Shown here: positions 32,585 through 40,499 of the stretch, one piece after another
How positions within the stretch are numbered: position 1 is the stretch's first letter
How the letters are laid out: every line of letters starts with the position of its first letter
Source: W0P28-013 sp051878315
Lineage (GTDB): Bacteria > Bacteroidota > Bacteroidia > Bacteroidales > Paludibacteraceae
Assembly: GCA_051878315.1 (NCBI GenBank)
Contig: JBJEJW010000025.1
Location: forward strand, 1-64,000
Reading direction: 5' to 3'
DNA length: 64,000 nt
Made by a program: the position numbers and the translations under genes
Notes under the pieces: generated by a model
The model's database searches: none
What the model saw: the letters and a program-made list of their open reading frames with translations, nothing else
What the model was told of the DNA's origin: nothing

Positions 32585-33115
32585 GCCAAGCCCCCCAGTC
32601 CCCTGCCTACCGGCAGGCAGGCCTAAAGGGGGTGTGGACGCACTGCGTGCGTCTGGAACATAGAATATAGACCCAAGAACATAGACCGTAGGGACGCATC
32701 GAATGCGTCCGGATAGAACATAGATTGTAGGGACGTGGCGCGCCGCGTCCCTACAATTAGGAATTAGGAATTAGGAATGCGGAGTTTTTCTTGCTCCGCG
32801 TTTTGTTTTATTACCCCTAAATCCCCTAAAGGGGACTTATAGCCCTCCTTTAGGAGGGTTTGGGAGGTAGAAACAAACGCAAGAAAACAACCTTGAAACT
32901 CTTAAACCTTGAAACTTTGAAACTATTTTTAACCCTTTGCACTATTTATAACCCTACCCGGCTATCGCCGTACTCCCCTTAAAAAGGGGAGAGCATGCAC
33001 TGCACAACATTTGTGCGAAGATTTGCCCTTTCTAAGGGAAATGTCGCGCAGCGACAAAGGGTTCTAAAACTGCAAAGTTTTTTCGGGTGGGGTTATAGAA
33101 AAAAGACAAAAAATT
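32585..33115. repeat. Repeat block after the FISUMP operon
   Basis: A 531-base gap with no gene, built from short repeats: a CCTGCCTACCGGCAGG hairpin (about 32603); palindromes GTAGGGACGCATCGAATGCGTCC (32688-32711) and GTAGGGACG...CGTCCCTAC (32727-32754); a tandem AATTAGG triplet (about 32755-32777); a GCGGAG...CTCCGC hairpin (32779-32798); an inverted copy of the CCTCC/GGAGG repeat (32814-32872); and an inverted, diverged copy of the nested-palindrome repeat (32930-33095, ending TTTTTCGGGTGGGGTT). Most of these also flank the FISUMP genes at 8-11 kb. Confidence 0.8.
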
Positions 33116-35182
33116 TCAGAATTTATACTGTACGAACAGGCGGAAATCGGTTTTGTGGCAGGCGTTTATTTGGTTGAGGCCGGAACCGATTTGCGTGCGG
33201 CCGTCGGTGTAGTAGGTTTGCGCTACGCGCAGCATCAGTTTCAGGCCGCGCACTATGTCGTAGTCGATGTTCAGGTACCAGCGGCTGCCTGTGCCGTACA
33301 TCGAAGGCGCGAACCCGGCGCTCGGCACGTCGCGCTCGTAGAGCGAAAAGCGATTTTCGTAGTTTTGGGCGTCAAAATAAGCATATCTAGCGCTGAGCGT
33401 TAAATCTATTGTCCGGAAGGTGTAGGCGGCGTCCTGCGCTATTAAAAAGCCTTGTGTGGGCATTTCGTCGGCGGTACGTATCCAATTCCATTCGATGGTG
33501 CTTTTCAGGTCGAAGCCGAGTGCCGTGTAAACCATATTATAGCGCAGACTGATTTTGCGGTTTTCGTCGAGGTGTGTGGTGGCTTCGGTGGAGGCATCGG
33601 CGAGTTTGCATTCTTTGTAGCGGTAGCGCAGCCGGGCGTACATCGACAGTTTGCGGTTGGGCATAAAGTCGGCTTGCAGCAGCGTGGCGTAGCCTTGTGT
33701 CGGTTTGGGCATGGTGTAGGTAACCCACGGTGTTTTGTAGAGGTCGGCGTAGGCCGATAGTTTCCAGCGTCGTGCGGGTTTTATTTCGGTGCCGATGTAA
33801 AATCCGTTTTCGTTGCGGGTGTTGTTTTCGCCGAATGCGTTGGCAAACAGCACGTCGTAGTGTTTGCCGTAGTAGCGGTGCATCAGCACAAAGTTGATGG
33901 TGGATGCCGGTGCGAATGTCAGTCCGTTGAGCGTGGCAACGGCGCCGTTGCCTTCGACGGCCGTTTCGCCGAAAAAGTTGAATCCGCGCCAAGCAAACAG
34001 GTAGTCGATGCTTGCGGCAAATTGTTTGTCGCCGCGGAAATAGAATTGTTGGTAGGGTTTCGGGTCGTAGTCGAGTGGCGGATTGAGCCATGCTTGTACG
34101 ACCGTGGCGCCGATGCGGAAGAATTTGTGTCGGTAGGTAACGTTTCCGCCGAGTATGTGCATGGCTACGTTGCGTTGTTTGGCGTATTCGGCGGGAGTGC
34201 GGTGGTAGCCGTCTTTTTTGAACGATGCGAATGCGCCTCCGGCGGTGTCGGCATCCATCATGCGAAACGAGTAAAAGGCGGTGATGTCGCAGCCGTTGAA
34301 ACGTGCGGTGGCGCCGATGCCGCGCAGAAAGTTATATTCGTCGGTGGACGAGTGGCGTTTGAGGCCGTGTGTGCGTGTGGTAACGTTGGTGGCCATGGCG
34401 GTTTTGCCCATGTTCATATCCTGTTGCATGACGAGTCCTTGGCCGAAATTGGCGCGGTAGTCGCCCACGACGATGGTTGCAAATTTCCACAACTTATTCA
34501 CTTGTATGAATCCCGAATAGGAATCGAACAATTTTTTGTTGTAATCGCCGAACCATTGTTCGCCGGCGTCTTTTTCCATGGTGAATCCGAGTTCCAATTT
34601 GTCGGAACTGCGCAAGCGGTATTTCAGCGAGGTGTAGAATGGGTCGCCGGTGTAGCGTGCATTCGGATTGTCGGCCAATGTTTCGGGTGTGGCGTCGGTG
34701 TATCCTTGCCGTGTTTCGAACGTGCCGTCGAAACGTGCCGTCAGTTCGTGTTTGCTATTGCGCATTACGTCGCCGAAATTCCACGCGGTTTCGTCGTTTT
34801 GTGCAGCCACACGCACAAACGGCAGCAGCAGCCGTATGCTGAACGGGTCGAATCCTTCGACCAATTGCAGTTCGTAGATGGTTTTCATCTGTCCGACCTT
34901 GTAGATGTAGTACATCAGGTTTTCGATTTGCATATCGGACAGAAAACGCACTTTTGTCAATTCTTCCGGCGTGGCGGTATTCAGGTTGATGGGCGATTCG
35001 TAGAGGGTTGTCAGGTCGTCGTATAGGTCGCTATAGTCGATGGCGGCTTCGTCGTCGATGTCTTCCATCAAAAATTCGTAAATCTGTTCGATGACACGAT
35101 TGACCGCCGTTTCGTCTTGTGCGAAAAGGGTAGTGGTGCCTATCAAAATACTGATTATGAAGCCGATGCGTCGCATAGTCAT
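33116..35182 (-). CDS. Outer-membrane protein with N-terminal helix-hairpin-helix (ComEA-like) region
   Basis: A protein of about 688 residues. A signal peptide (MRRIGFIISILIGTTTLFAQ) is followed by an acidic helical region, then a ComEA-type helix-hairpin-helix repeat at about 65-130 (INLNTATPEELTKVRFLSDM, IENLMYYIYKVGQMKTIYEL, QLVEGFDPFSIRLLLPFV), then about 540 residues of beta-barrel-like strands rich in Tyr, Phe and Gly ending in VQYKF. Proteins of this layout are common in Bacteroidota; the HhH part suggests nucleic-acid contact, but function is unproven. The start ATG (35182) overlaps the previous gene's stop as ATGA, so it is translationally coupled. Confidence 0.8.
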   Translation of the reverse strand: MTMRRIGFIISILIGTTTLFAQDETAVNRVIEQIYEFLMEDIDDEAAIDYSDLYDDLTTLYESPINLNTATPEELTKVRFLSDMQIENLMYYIYKVGQMKTIYELQLVEGFDPFSIRLLLPFVRVAAQNDETAWNFGDVMRNSKHELTARFDGTFETRQGYTDATPETLADNPNARYTGDPFYTSLKYRLRSSDKLELGFTMEKDAGEQWFGDYNKKLFDSYSGFIQVNKLWKFATIVVGDYRANFGQGLVMQQDMNMGKTAMATNVTTRTHGLKRHSSTDEYNFLRGIGATARFNGCDITAFYSFRMMDADTAGGAFASFKKDGYHRTPAEYAKQRNVAMHILGGNVTYRHKFFRIGATVVQAWLNPPLDYDPKPYQQFYFRGDKQFAASIDYLFAWRGFNFFGETAVEGNGAVATLNGLTFAPASTINFVLMHRYYGKHYDVLFANAFGENNTRNENGFYIGTEIKPARRWKLSAYADLYKTPWVTYTMPKPTQGYATLLQADFMPNRKLSMYARLRYRYKECKLADASTEATTHLDENRKISLRYNMVYTALGFDLKSTIEWNWIRTADEMPTQGFLIAQDAAYTFRTIDLTLSARYAYFDAQNYENRFSLYERDVPSAGFAPSMYGTGSRWYLNIDYDIVRGLKLMLRVAQTYYTDGRTQIGSGLNQINACHKTDFRLFVQYKF

Positions 35183-36015
35183 TGTTTGAAACGGTATTGC
35201 AACACACCGAGCATGGTAACACCCAGCGGATTGCGATATTCGCAATGCAGGTGGAATTTGAAGCCACCAAATCCGACTCCCACGCCGAGTGTAGGTACAA
35301 CATAGTCGCTGCCATAACAGCCGATACGCACATCGAACACATCGAATGGCGCGTATTCAAATCCGGTAGCCCAGCGTATCGGCGACTGCACCTCTTTGTC
35401 GATTTGCACCAGCCACGACACTTTGTCGTGTATACGATAGTTGGTGCCGAGGCTGAACACGGCCGGAAGACGTTTTTCGGTCAGTTTGGTTTTGACTTTT
35501 GAAAATATAGGGTTGAACACATTGAAACCAATAGTGAGGTTGGGCAACACCTGTACTTGCAATCCCACTTGTACGGTGGCGGTACTGTGGTAGCGTTCGG
35601 TTGGCGACAGATAGACGGCGTAGTAGTCGCATTCCACACCGACGTGAAAAATTTCGCCGAATGTGCGTGCGAATGTTATGGCGGCCAACATTTCGTTGTA
35701 TTCGGCGTAACCAAAATACGAAAATTGCGCGCCCACATTGATGTATTTGGTGGGAAATGCTGCACTGAACGCCGCATTCGACAGTTCGGCCGTGATGTAG
35801 CGATTTTCGTAGAGCAGTGTCAGACCAAACTGTTTTTCGCAGGCCAAGGCTGCCGGATTTTGAAACGGTTGCCACTCGGCCGTGTATGCTACCGAGGCGT
35901 TGCCGGCCACATACGAACCCGGCACAATAGTGGCTACGGGTGTCGTTTCGGCACGACCAAAGGTTGTTGCCAATGTCAGAATGGCTATTGGTACGATTTT
36001 TGAAAAATCTTTCAT
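35179..36015 (-). CDS. Outer-membrane barrel protein, PorV/PorQ-like
   Basis: A 278-residue exported protein with a signal peptide ending near residue 22 (FGRA). The mature part has repeated amphipathic strands and a PorV/FadL-like opening (GNASVAYTAEWQPFQNPAAL, the 'asn-pro-ala' loop seen in type IX secretion barrel proteins), then CEKQFGLTLLYENRYI and a C-terminal GVLQYRFKQ typical of barrel closure. It resembles PorQ or UPF0164 members; a role in type IX secretion is possible because sorting-tail proteins occur in this genome. It is first in a two-gene operon, overlapping the next gene by 4 bases. Confidence 0.7.
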   Translation of the reverse strand: MKDFSKIVPIAILTLATTFGRAETTPVATIVPGSYVAGNASVAYTAEWQPFQNPAALACEKQFGLTLLYENRYITAELSNAAFSAAFPTKYINVGAQFSYFGYAEYNEMLAAITFARTFGEIFHVGVECDYYAVYLSPTERYHSTATVQVGLQVQVLPNLTIGFNVFNPIFSKVKTKLTEKRLPAVFSLGTNYRIHDKVSWLVQIDKEVQSPIRWATGFEYAPFDVFDVRIGCYGSDYVVPTLGVGVGFGGFKFHLHCEYRNPLGVTMLGVLQYRFKQ

Positions 36016-36128
36016 TAACAGAACGTAGGTTATGTTTCCGCGATAAGAAAATAAATTCCAAAAGTAAATAAAAATCCCTTAAAAGCAAAATAGTTGGAAA
36101 GAAATTTATAATTTCGCAGACGAATGTT

Positions 36129-36722
36129 ATGTTGAAACGTTTTTTGTATATTGTTTTTGGTGCTGTTTTGTGCGTTTGCCCCACCGCGATGGCTGCTGCC
36201 GATACCGCACCGACCGGCACATTGATGCGTGCCGTTGTGTCGCATGGCGATACTATATTGCTGCTACCGCCGGTGTACGCATTTCCGCCGATGAAGTTTA
36301 AGAATAAACGTGAGGAAAAATTCTATTGGCGCACCGTGCGCGATGTCAAAAAAGTGTTGCCTTATGCCAAAATGATACGGGGCTTGGTGCAAGAGGTGAA
36401 CGATACGCTGATGCGCATTCCCACAAAGAAAGAGCGCGACCGTTATATGCGTCAGTGGGAGAAAACGACGTACAAAAAATACTACAAAGAGTTTACACAC
36501 ATGACGCTCAATCAGGGCAAATTACTCATTCGTTTGGTCGATCGCGAGTGCCAGACAAGTTCCTACGATTTGATTCGGGCGTATCGGGGCAGTTTTTCAG
36601 CCGGTTTTTACCAGATGTTTGCCAAGTTGTTTGGTGCCGATCTCAAATCGCAATTCGGTACCGGCCGCGACGACAAAATCATCGAGCGCATCATTATTTT
36701 AGTCGAAGCGGGGCAGTTGTGA
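36129..36722 (+). CDS. DUF4294 family exported protein
   Basis: A 197-residue protein. A signal peptide (MLKRFLYIVFGAVLCVCPTAMA) is followed by the DUF4294 domain: DTILLLPPVYAFPPMKFKNK, WRTVRDVKKVLPYAKMIRGL, RYMRQWEKTTYKKYYKEFTH and the C-terminal LIRLVDRECQTSSYDLIRAY. It is basic and helical, restricted to Bacteroidota, function unknown. It is divergent from the PorV-like operon across 113 bases, so both promoters lie in 36016-36128. It appears monocistronic. Confidence 0.88.
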   Translation: MLKRFLYIVFGAVLCVCPTAMAAADTAPTGTLMRAVVSHGDTILLLPPVYAFPPMKFKNKREEKFYWRTVRDVKKVLPYAKMIRGLVQEVNDTLMRIPTKKERDRYMRQWEKTTYKKYYKEFTHMTLNQGKLLIRLVDRECQTSSYDLIRAYRGSFSAGFYQMFAKLFGADLKSQFGTGRDDKIIERIIILVEAGQL

Positions 36723-37192
36723 GAAGTCTTTTGTAACCAAATAGGCTTGTTCATTTCTTTGCACGAGCGTTGGGTTTTCTTTCATTTCTTTTGCTTGATC
36801 AAAAGAAACGAAAGGCAAAGAAAAGTCAAGACTATGGCGGCTGCGTTGCCAAAAATTTGTCGGCTAAATCAAACTCGCTGCGCTCAAACAGTGATTTAGC
36901 ATTTCGACACACTCAACTCGATTTTTGACACACTCGCCAAGGTCGGGTATTCTTAAGCCTCCCAAACCCTCCTGAAGGAGGGCTTACAACTCTGCCCTTT
37001 AGGGGCTTGCGTAGGGTTAAAACACAATAAACAAACACATAACAAGGAAAACATCCACACAAGATGTGTGTGTGATGTGTGCAGAGTTGTTAGGCTTTAA
37101 TGAGTGTTTTTTAATTATCCGATTTCGGATTGGCAACATCAGTTTCTCAGGCTTTTTTCTAAACGCGAATAATAAGTATGTGAATCTGTCTG
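36723..37192. repeat. Repeat-rich gap without genes
   Basis: A 470-base gap. 36777-36835 is a TTTCTTTTGCTTGATCAAAA-type repeat (with AAAGAAAAGTCAAGACTATG). 36862-36900 is an inverted repeat, GCTAAATCA and TGATTTAGC, around a GCTGCGC-containing loop. 36958-37020 is a copy of the CCTCCCAAACCCTCCTGAAGG...GTAGGGTTAAAA repeat. An open frame at 37066-37335 has no family features and is not called. No promoter for a neighbouring gene is apparent. Confidence 0.6.
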
Positions 37193-37957
37193 TTATTTTA
37201 TGCTACGCAATTTTATTTGTGTCAACACTTTTTTGGTGTATTGCGAAAAGTCGGCATTCATCATCCAGCCGTAGTAACCCGGGTCGCGTTGCAATACATC
37301 GGCTACGCGCTGTCCTTTGTATTTGCCTATGTTGAATACCTCTTCGTCCTTGTCGTTGTAAACGATGGCGCCCACAAAATCGACATTGCGGTTGAAGCAG
37401 GTAAATTTCGACAGAAAATCGATGTCGTTTTGCAGCGCGGGATAGCGGTCGAGTTGCGCCTGTAGCACCTCGTAGGTGGCGGCGGTGTCGGCGGCGGCGG
37501 TGTGGGCATCTTCCAAATTCTTGTCGCAGTAAAATTTGTAGGCGGCGCTCAGTGTGCGTTGTTCCATTTTGTGGAAAATCACCTGCACATCGACAAATTT
37601 GTGCCGTTTCAAATCAATATCGACACCGGCGCGCAAAAACTCTTCGGCCAGCAACGGAATGTCGAAACGGTTGGAATTGAATCCGGCCAAGTCGCATCCT
37701 TCGATGTCGTTGGCTATGTTTTTGGCAACTGTTTTGAATGTGGGGCAATCGGCCACATCGGCATCGGTAATGCCATGTACGGCTGTGGCTTGTTCCGGTA
37801 TGTGCATTTCGGGGTTGATGCGCATGGTTTTGCTTTCTTCCATACCGTTTGGCGAAACTTTCAGATACGATATTTCGACAATGCGGTCGGCTACGATGTT
37901 AGTGCCTGTGGTTTCCAGATCGAAGAATACGAGCGGATTTTTCAGTTGTAGTTTCAT
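37193..37957 (-). CDS. DnaQ-family 3'-5' exonuclease with C-terminal DUF3820-like domain
   Basis: A 254-residue DEDDh exonuclease: ExoI VFFDLETTGTN (Asp, Glu), VHGITDADV, ExoII GFNSNRFDIPLLAEEFL and ExoIII HTAAADTAATYEVL with the catalytic His and Asp. It resembles the epsilon proofreading domain of DNA polymerase III. The last 60 residues (EEVFNIGKYKGQRVADVLQ, GYYGWMM) match the short DUF3820-type domain found after exonucleases in Bacteroidota. It could act in proofreading or RNA/DNA trimming; which is not settled by sequence. It is separated from murI by 15 bases and read the same way, so it may be last in the envelope operon. Confidence 0.9.
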   Translation of the reverse strand: MKLQLKNPLVFFDLETTGTNIVADRIVEISYLKVSPNGMEESKTMRINPEMHIPEQATAVHGITDADVADCPTFKTVAKNIANDIEGCDLAGFNSNRFDIPLLAEEFLRAGVDIDLKRHKFVDVQVIFHKMEQRTLSAAYKFYCDKNLEDAHTAAADTAATYEVLQAQLDRYPALQNDIDFLSKFTCFNRNVDFVGAIVYNDKDEEVFNIGKYKGQRVADVLQRDPGYYGWMMNADFSQYTKKVLTQIKLRSIK

Positions 37958-37972
37958 GGGTTGGCTGTTGGT

Positions 37973-38794
37973 TTATGCATTTATTACGATTTTTTCGGCG
38001 ACAATCTGCTGATGCAGAAATGTCGATGCCGTATTACTGAATTTTTCGGCCGATTCGGTTGTCAAGTAGGTGCAGGTGCCGTTGGTCGAACACGGAGTGC
38101 GTTGTTCGGGGTGGCGCTGCAGATAGTCGGCAAGGCTGTCGGCCACGATGTCGCCTTGGGTAACGATGGTTACGTTCTGTGGCGTATATTGACGTATTTT
38201 GTCCAGCATCAGCGGGTAATGCGTGCAGCCGAGTATCAGAGTGTCGATGTCGGGACTCGCCGTAAACAAGTCGTCGAGGTATTTTTTGACGAAATAATCG
38301 GCGCCATCGGAGTTATGCTCGTTGTTTTCGATGAGCGGTACCCACATGGGGCACGCCCGGCTGACGATGTGTATGTCGGGAAATAGTTTGGCTGTTTCGA
38401 GCGGATACGAGCCCGAACGCACGGTGCCTTCGGTGGCTACAAGTCCCACGGTGCGCGAGTGTGTCAGGCGGTCGAGGCTTTCGATGGTCGGGCGGATGAC
38501 ACCCAACACGCGTCGTGTGGGAGCAATGCGCGGCAAGTCGTTTTGTTGAATGGTGCGTAAGGCTTTGGCCGAGGCCGTGTTGCAAGCCAAAATGACTATT
38601 TGGCAGTCGCGCTCGAATAGTTTTTCGACACATTGTAACGTATAGGTGTACACCATTTCGAACGAACGCGCGCCGTAAGGCGTGCGTGCATTGTCACCCA
38701 AATAGATGTAATCGTATTGTGGCAGTCGTTGGCGGATTTTGTTCAGAATGGTCAGTCCGCCGTATCCCGAGTCGAAAATGCCTATTTTCATCAT
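37973..38794 (-). CDS. murI: Glutamate racemase
   Basis: A 273-residue enzyme that makes D-glutamate for peptidoglycan. The two catalytic cysteines are in LACNTASA and LGCTHYPL; the N-terminal IGIFDSGYGGLTIL and LGDNARTPYG are the family's substrate-binding loops. Its ATG overlaps the stop of the preceding ompH gene by 4 bases (ATGA), so it is translated with the envelope-biogenesis operon. Confidence 0.97.
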   Translation of the reverse strand: MMKIGIFDSGYGGLTILNKIRQRLPQYDYIYLGDNARTPYGARSFEMVYTYTLQCVEKLFERDCQIVILACNTASAKALRTIQQNDLPRIAPTRRVLGVIRPTIESLDRLTHSRTVGLVATEGTVRSGSYPLETAKLFPDIHIVSRACPMWVPLIENNEHNSDGADYFVKKYLDDLFTASPDIDTLILGCTHYPLMLDKIRQYTPQNVTIVTQGDIVADSLADYLQRHPEQRTPCSTNGTCTYLTTESAEKFSNTASTFLHQQIVAEKIVINA

Positions 38795-39309
38795 TTGCGT
38801 GGTGTTTTAAGCAGCTCTTGCACGGGTTCCGTCAAGTCGATGTATGGTGCGGCCACATAGAGTGGTGTGCGGCTGTCGAGTACAAGTGTTATGTGCAGAG
38901 CATCGGCTGCTTGCCGTATGGCTGCTTGCAGCTGTTCGCGCACTGGTTTTTCGCGTTCGTGGCGTTGTTTTGCCAAGTCGTCGGTGTAGCGTTTGTGGTA
39001 CAGAGCCAAACGTTCTTCGTATTCGGTGATTTCGGCTTGGCGTGCCAATTTGATAGGTTCGCTCAAGTTTTTGCCGTTTACGATGTAGTCTTTTACCTTG
39101 TTGTTGTATTCTGTTTCCATGCGTGCATATTCGTCGTCGTAGTTTTTGGCGAGTTGTGCGAGTTGTGTTTGCACGTCGTTGTAGGCTTCCATTGCGGCCA
39201 ATGTTTGGTCGAAGTCGATGTAACCGATGCGCAGTGTGTCTTGTGCGTAAATAGCACTACCGAGTGCTGCTATGGTTACTATGGTGCAGAATAGATGTTT
39301 GATGTTCAT
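38791..39309 (-). CDS. OmpH/Skp-family periplasmic chaperone, copy 1
   Basis: A 172-residue exported protein (signal peptide to about residue 22, IYAQ). The OmpH pattern is RIGYIDFDQTLAAMEAYNDV followed by a long coiled coil (about 40-125: QLAKNYDDEYARMETEYNNK, EYEERLALYHKRYTDDLA) and the C-terminal LVLDSRTPLYVAAPYIDLTE. Skp-type trimers carry unfolded outer-membrane proteins to the BamA machine. It is the third of three paralogues downstream of bamA, and overlaps murI by 4 bases. Confidence 0.9.
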   Translation of the reverse strand: MNIKHLFCTIVTIAALGSAIYAQDTLRIGYIDFDQTLAAMEAYNDVQTQLAQLAKNYDDEYARMETEYNNKVKDYIVNGKNLSEPIKLARQAEITEYEERLALYHKRYTDDLAKQRHEREKPVREQLQAAIRQAADALHITLVLDSRTPLYVAAPYIDLTEPVQELLKTPRK

Positions 39310-39323
39310 GGCTATTTATTCGA

Positions 39324-39352
39324 ACAAGAGGCCACCATTGGCAGCCTCTTGT
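39324..39352. other. Hairpin between two ompH genes
   Basis: ACAAGAGGC (39324-39332) and GCCTCTTGT (39344-39352) are exact 9-base complements around an 11-base loop. No T-run follows on the minus strand. It may slow or protect the message between ompH copies 2 and 1. Confidence 0.55.
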
Positions 39353-39371
39353 GTGTGTTGTCACCCAAAAT

Positions 39372-39872
39372 TTAGAGTATGCCCAATTCTTTTTTGATGA
39401 GCGGCGTGGCATCGACGGCTTTGGGCGATTTGTAAAGCAGTCCTGCTTCCGATTCGAAAATCAGGAAAAAATTGTTTTTTTGTCCAACCGTTTCGATGGC
39501 GGCGCGCAGTTTGTCTTGTACGGGTTTCAGCAGGGTTTGTTGTTTGGCTTGAGCCTCTTGTTGCAGTGTTTGATAAGTGGTTTGCAAACGTTCCTGCATG
39601 CTGTACAACTCTTCTTCGCGTGCGGCGCGTATGGCATCCGACAAGTTGTTTTTCTCGGCATCGTAGGCTTTGGCTTTTGTCTGTATTTCGGCCTGCATAT
39701 CCTGCAAATATTTGGTATTTTTTTCGTTAAAGTCGGCCATTTGTTTTTCGATGTCGCTGATTTCGGGCATCAGCATCATCACTTCTTGCGTGCTGACGTA
39801 TCCGATTTTAATCTCTTGTGCCATAGCCATCATGGGCAATAGTGCGGCAAAAAATAATGCAATTTTCTTCAT
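39372..39872 (-). CDS. OmpH/Skp-family periplasmic chaperone, copy 2
   Basis: A 166-residue exported protein (signal peptide MKKIALFFAALLPMMAMAQ). KIGYVSTQEVMMLMPEISDI is the OmpH opening; a coiled coil at about 40-110 (IEKQMADFNEKNTKYLQDMQ, EELYSMQERLQTTYQTLQQE) and the end FFLIFESEAGLLYKSPKAVD complete the family pattern. A -7 box (39909-39916) lies 37 bases upstream, so copies 2 and 1 and murI may also be made from an internal promoter. Confidence 0.9.
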   Translation of the reverse strand: MKKIALFFAALLPMMAMAQEIKIGYVSTQEVMMLMPEISDIEKQMADFNEKNTKYLQDMQAEIQTKAKAYDAEKNNLSDAIRAAREEELYSMQERLQTTYQTLQQEAQAKQQTLLKPVQDKLRAAIETVGQKNNFFLIFESEAGLLYKSPKAVDATPLIKKELGIL

Positions 39873-39908
39873 TTTCTTAATTTTTTTATTGCGTTTGTTT
39901 TTCGGCTA

Positions 39909-39916
39909 CAAAGGTA
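39909..39916 (-). promoter_or_regulatory. Internal -7 box (TACCTTTG) before ompH copy 2
   Basis: The complement of CAAAGGTA in the 49-base gap between ompH copies 3 and 2. Confidence 0.5.
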
Positions 39917-39921
39917 GTAAT

Positions 39922-40437
39922 TTATTTTGAATATCCAAGTTTTTCGAGTACTTCATCGCTGACATCGATTTTTGGTGCTGCATACACCAAGCTCATGTCC
40001 GACGATTTGTCGATGATGAGTTGATAACCTTTTTCGGTGGCAACGCTTTGTACAGCGGTGAAAATCTCTTCGTGAATAGGTTTCATCAGACTTTCGCGTT
40101 TTTTGTAAAGTTCGCCTTCAACGCCGAAATACTTGCGTTTCAGTTCGTTGGCTTCTTTTTCTTTGGCAACGATTTCTTCTTCGCGTTGCACTTTCATGTC
40201 GTCAGTCAGAAATACGAGTTCGGTTTGGTAATTTTTGTACATGGTTTGTACTTCGGCCAATGTGTTTTCGACCTCTTTTTGCCATTTCTTCGATAGTTGG
40301 TCGAGTTGTTCGTTGGCGGTTTCGTAGGCAGGTATGGCTTTCAGAATGTAGTCCATATCGACCAAAGCAAATTTTTGTGCATCGATGGCCGTGGCGGCAA
40401 TCAGTGCGAAGGCTAAAGTTAAGACAATTTTTTTCAT
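39922..40437 (-). CDS. OmpH/Skp-family periplasmic chaperone, copy 3
   Basis: A 171-residue exported protein (signal peptide MKKIVLTLAFALIAATAIDA). The OmpH pattern is KFALVDMDYILKAIPAYETA, a coiled coil at about 45-110 (QLDQLSKKWQKEVENTLAEV, KVQREEEIVAKEKEANELKR) and the C-terminal YQLIIDKSSDMSLVYAAPKI. It is the closest of the three to bamA and the most like the canonical Skp. The open frame extends upstream to 40572 through the bamA end, but the signal peptide fixes the start at 40437. Confidence 0.92.
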   Translation of the reverse strand: MKKIVLTLAFALIAATAIDAQKFALVDMDYILKAIPAYETANEQLDQLSKKWQKEVENTLAEVQTMYKNYQTELVFLTDDMKVQREEEIVAKEKEANELKRKYFGVEGELYKKRESLMKPIHEEIFTAVQSVATEKGYQLIIDKSSDMSLVYAAPKIDVSDEVLEKLGYSK

Positions 40438-40499
40438 GTTTGTGTAATTTTTGGTTTGTTTATTTATAAATGTTTTTGTTGCAAAAAGTGTGCCAAATG

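Noticed and set aside
32755..32777. Tandem AATTAGG triplet as a possible CRISPR or microsatellite locus
   Set aside because: Three short units without spacers; part of a repeat block, not an array.
33860..35026. 388-codon frame on the plus strand
   Set aside because: Antisense to the barrel protein gene, which has a signal peptide, ComEA-like region and barrel pattern; the antisense frame has none.
37066..37335. 89-codon frame between DUF4294 and the exonuclease
   Set aside because: Low complexity, no start context, overlaps the exonuclease end.
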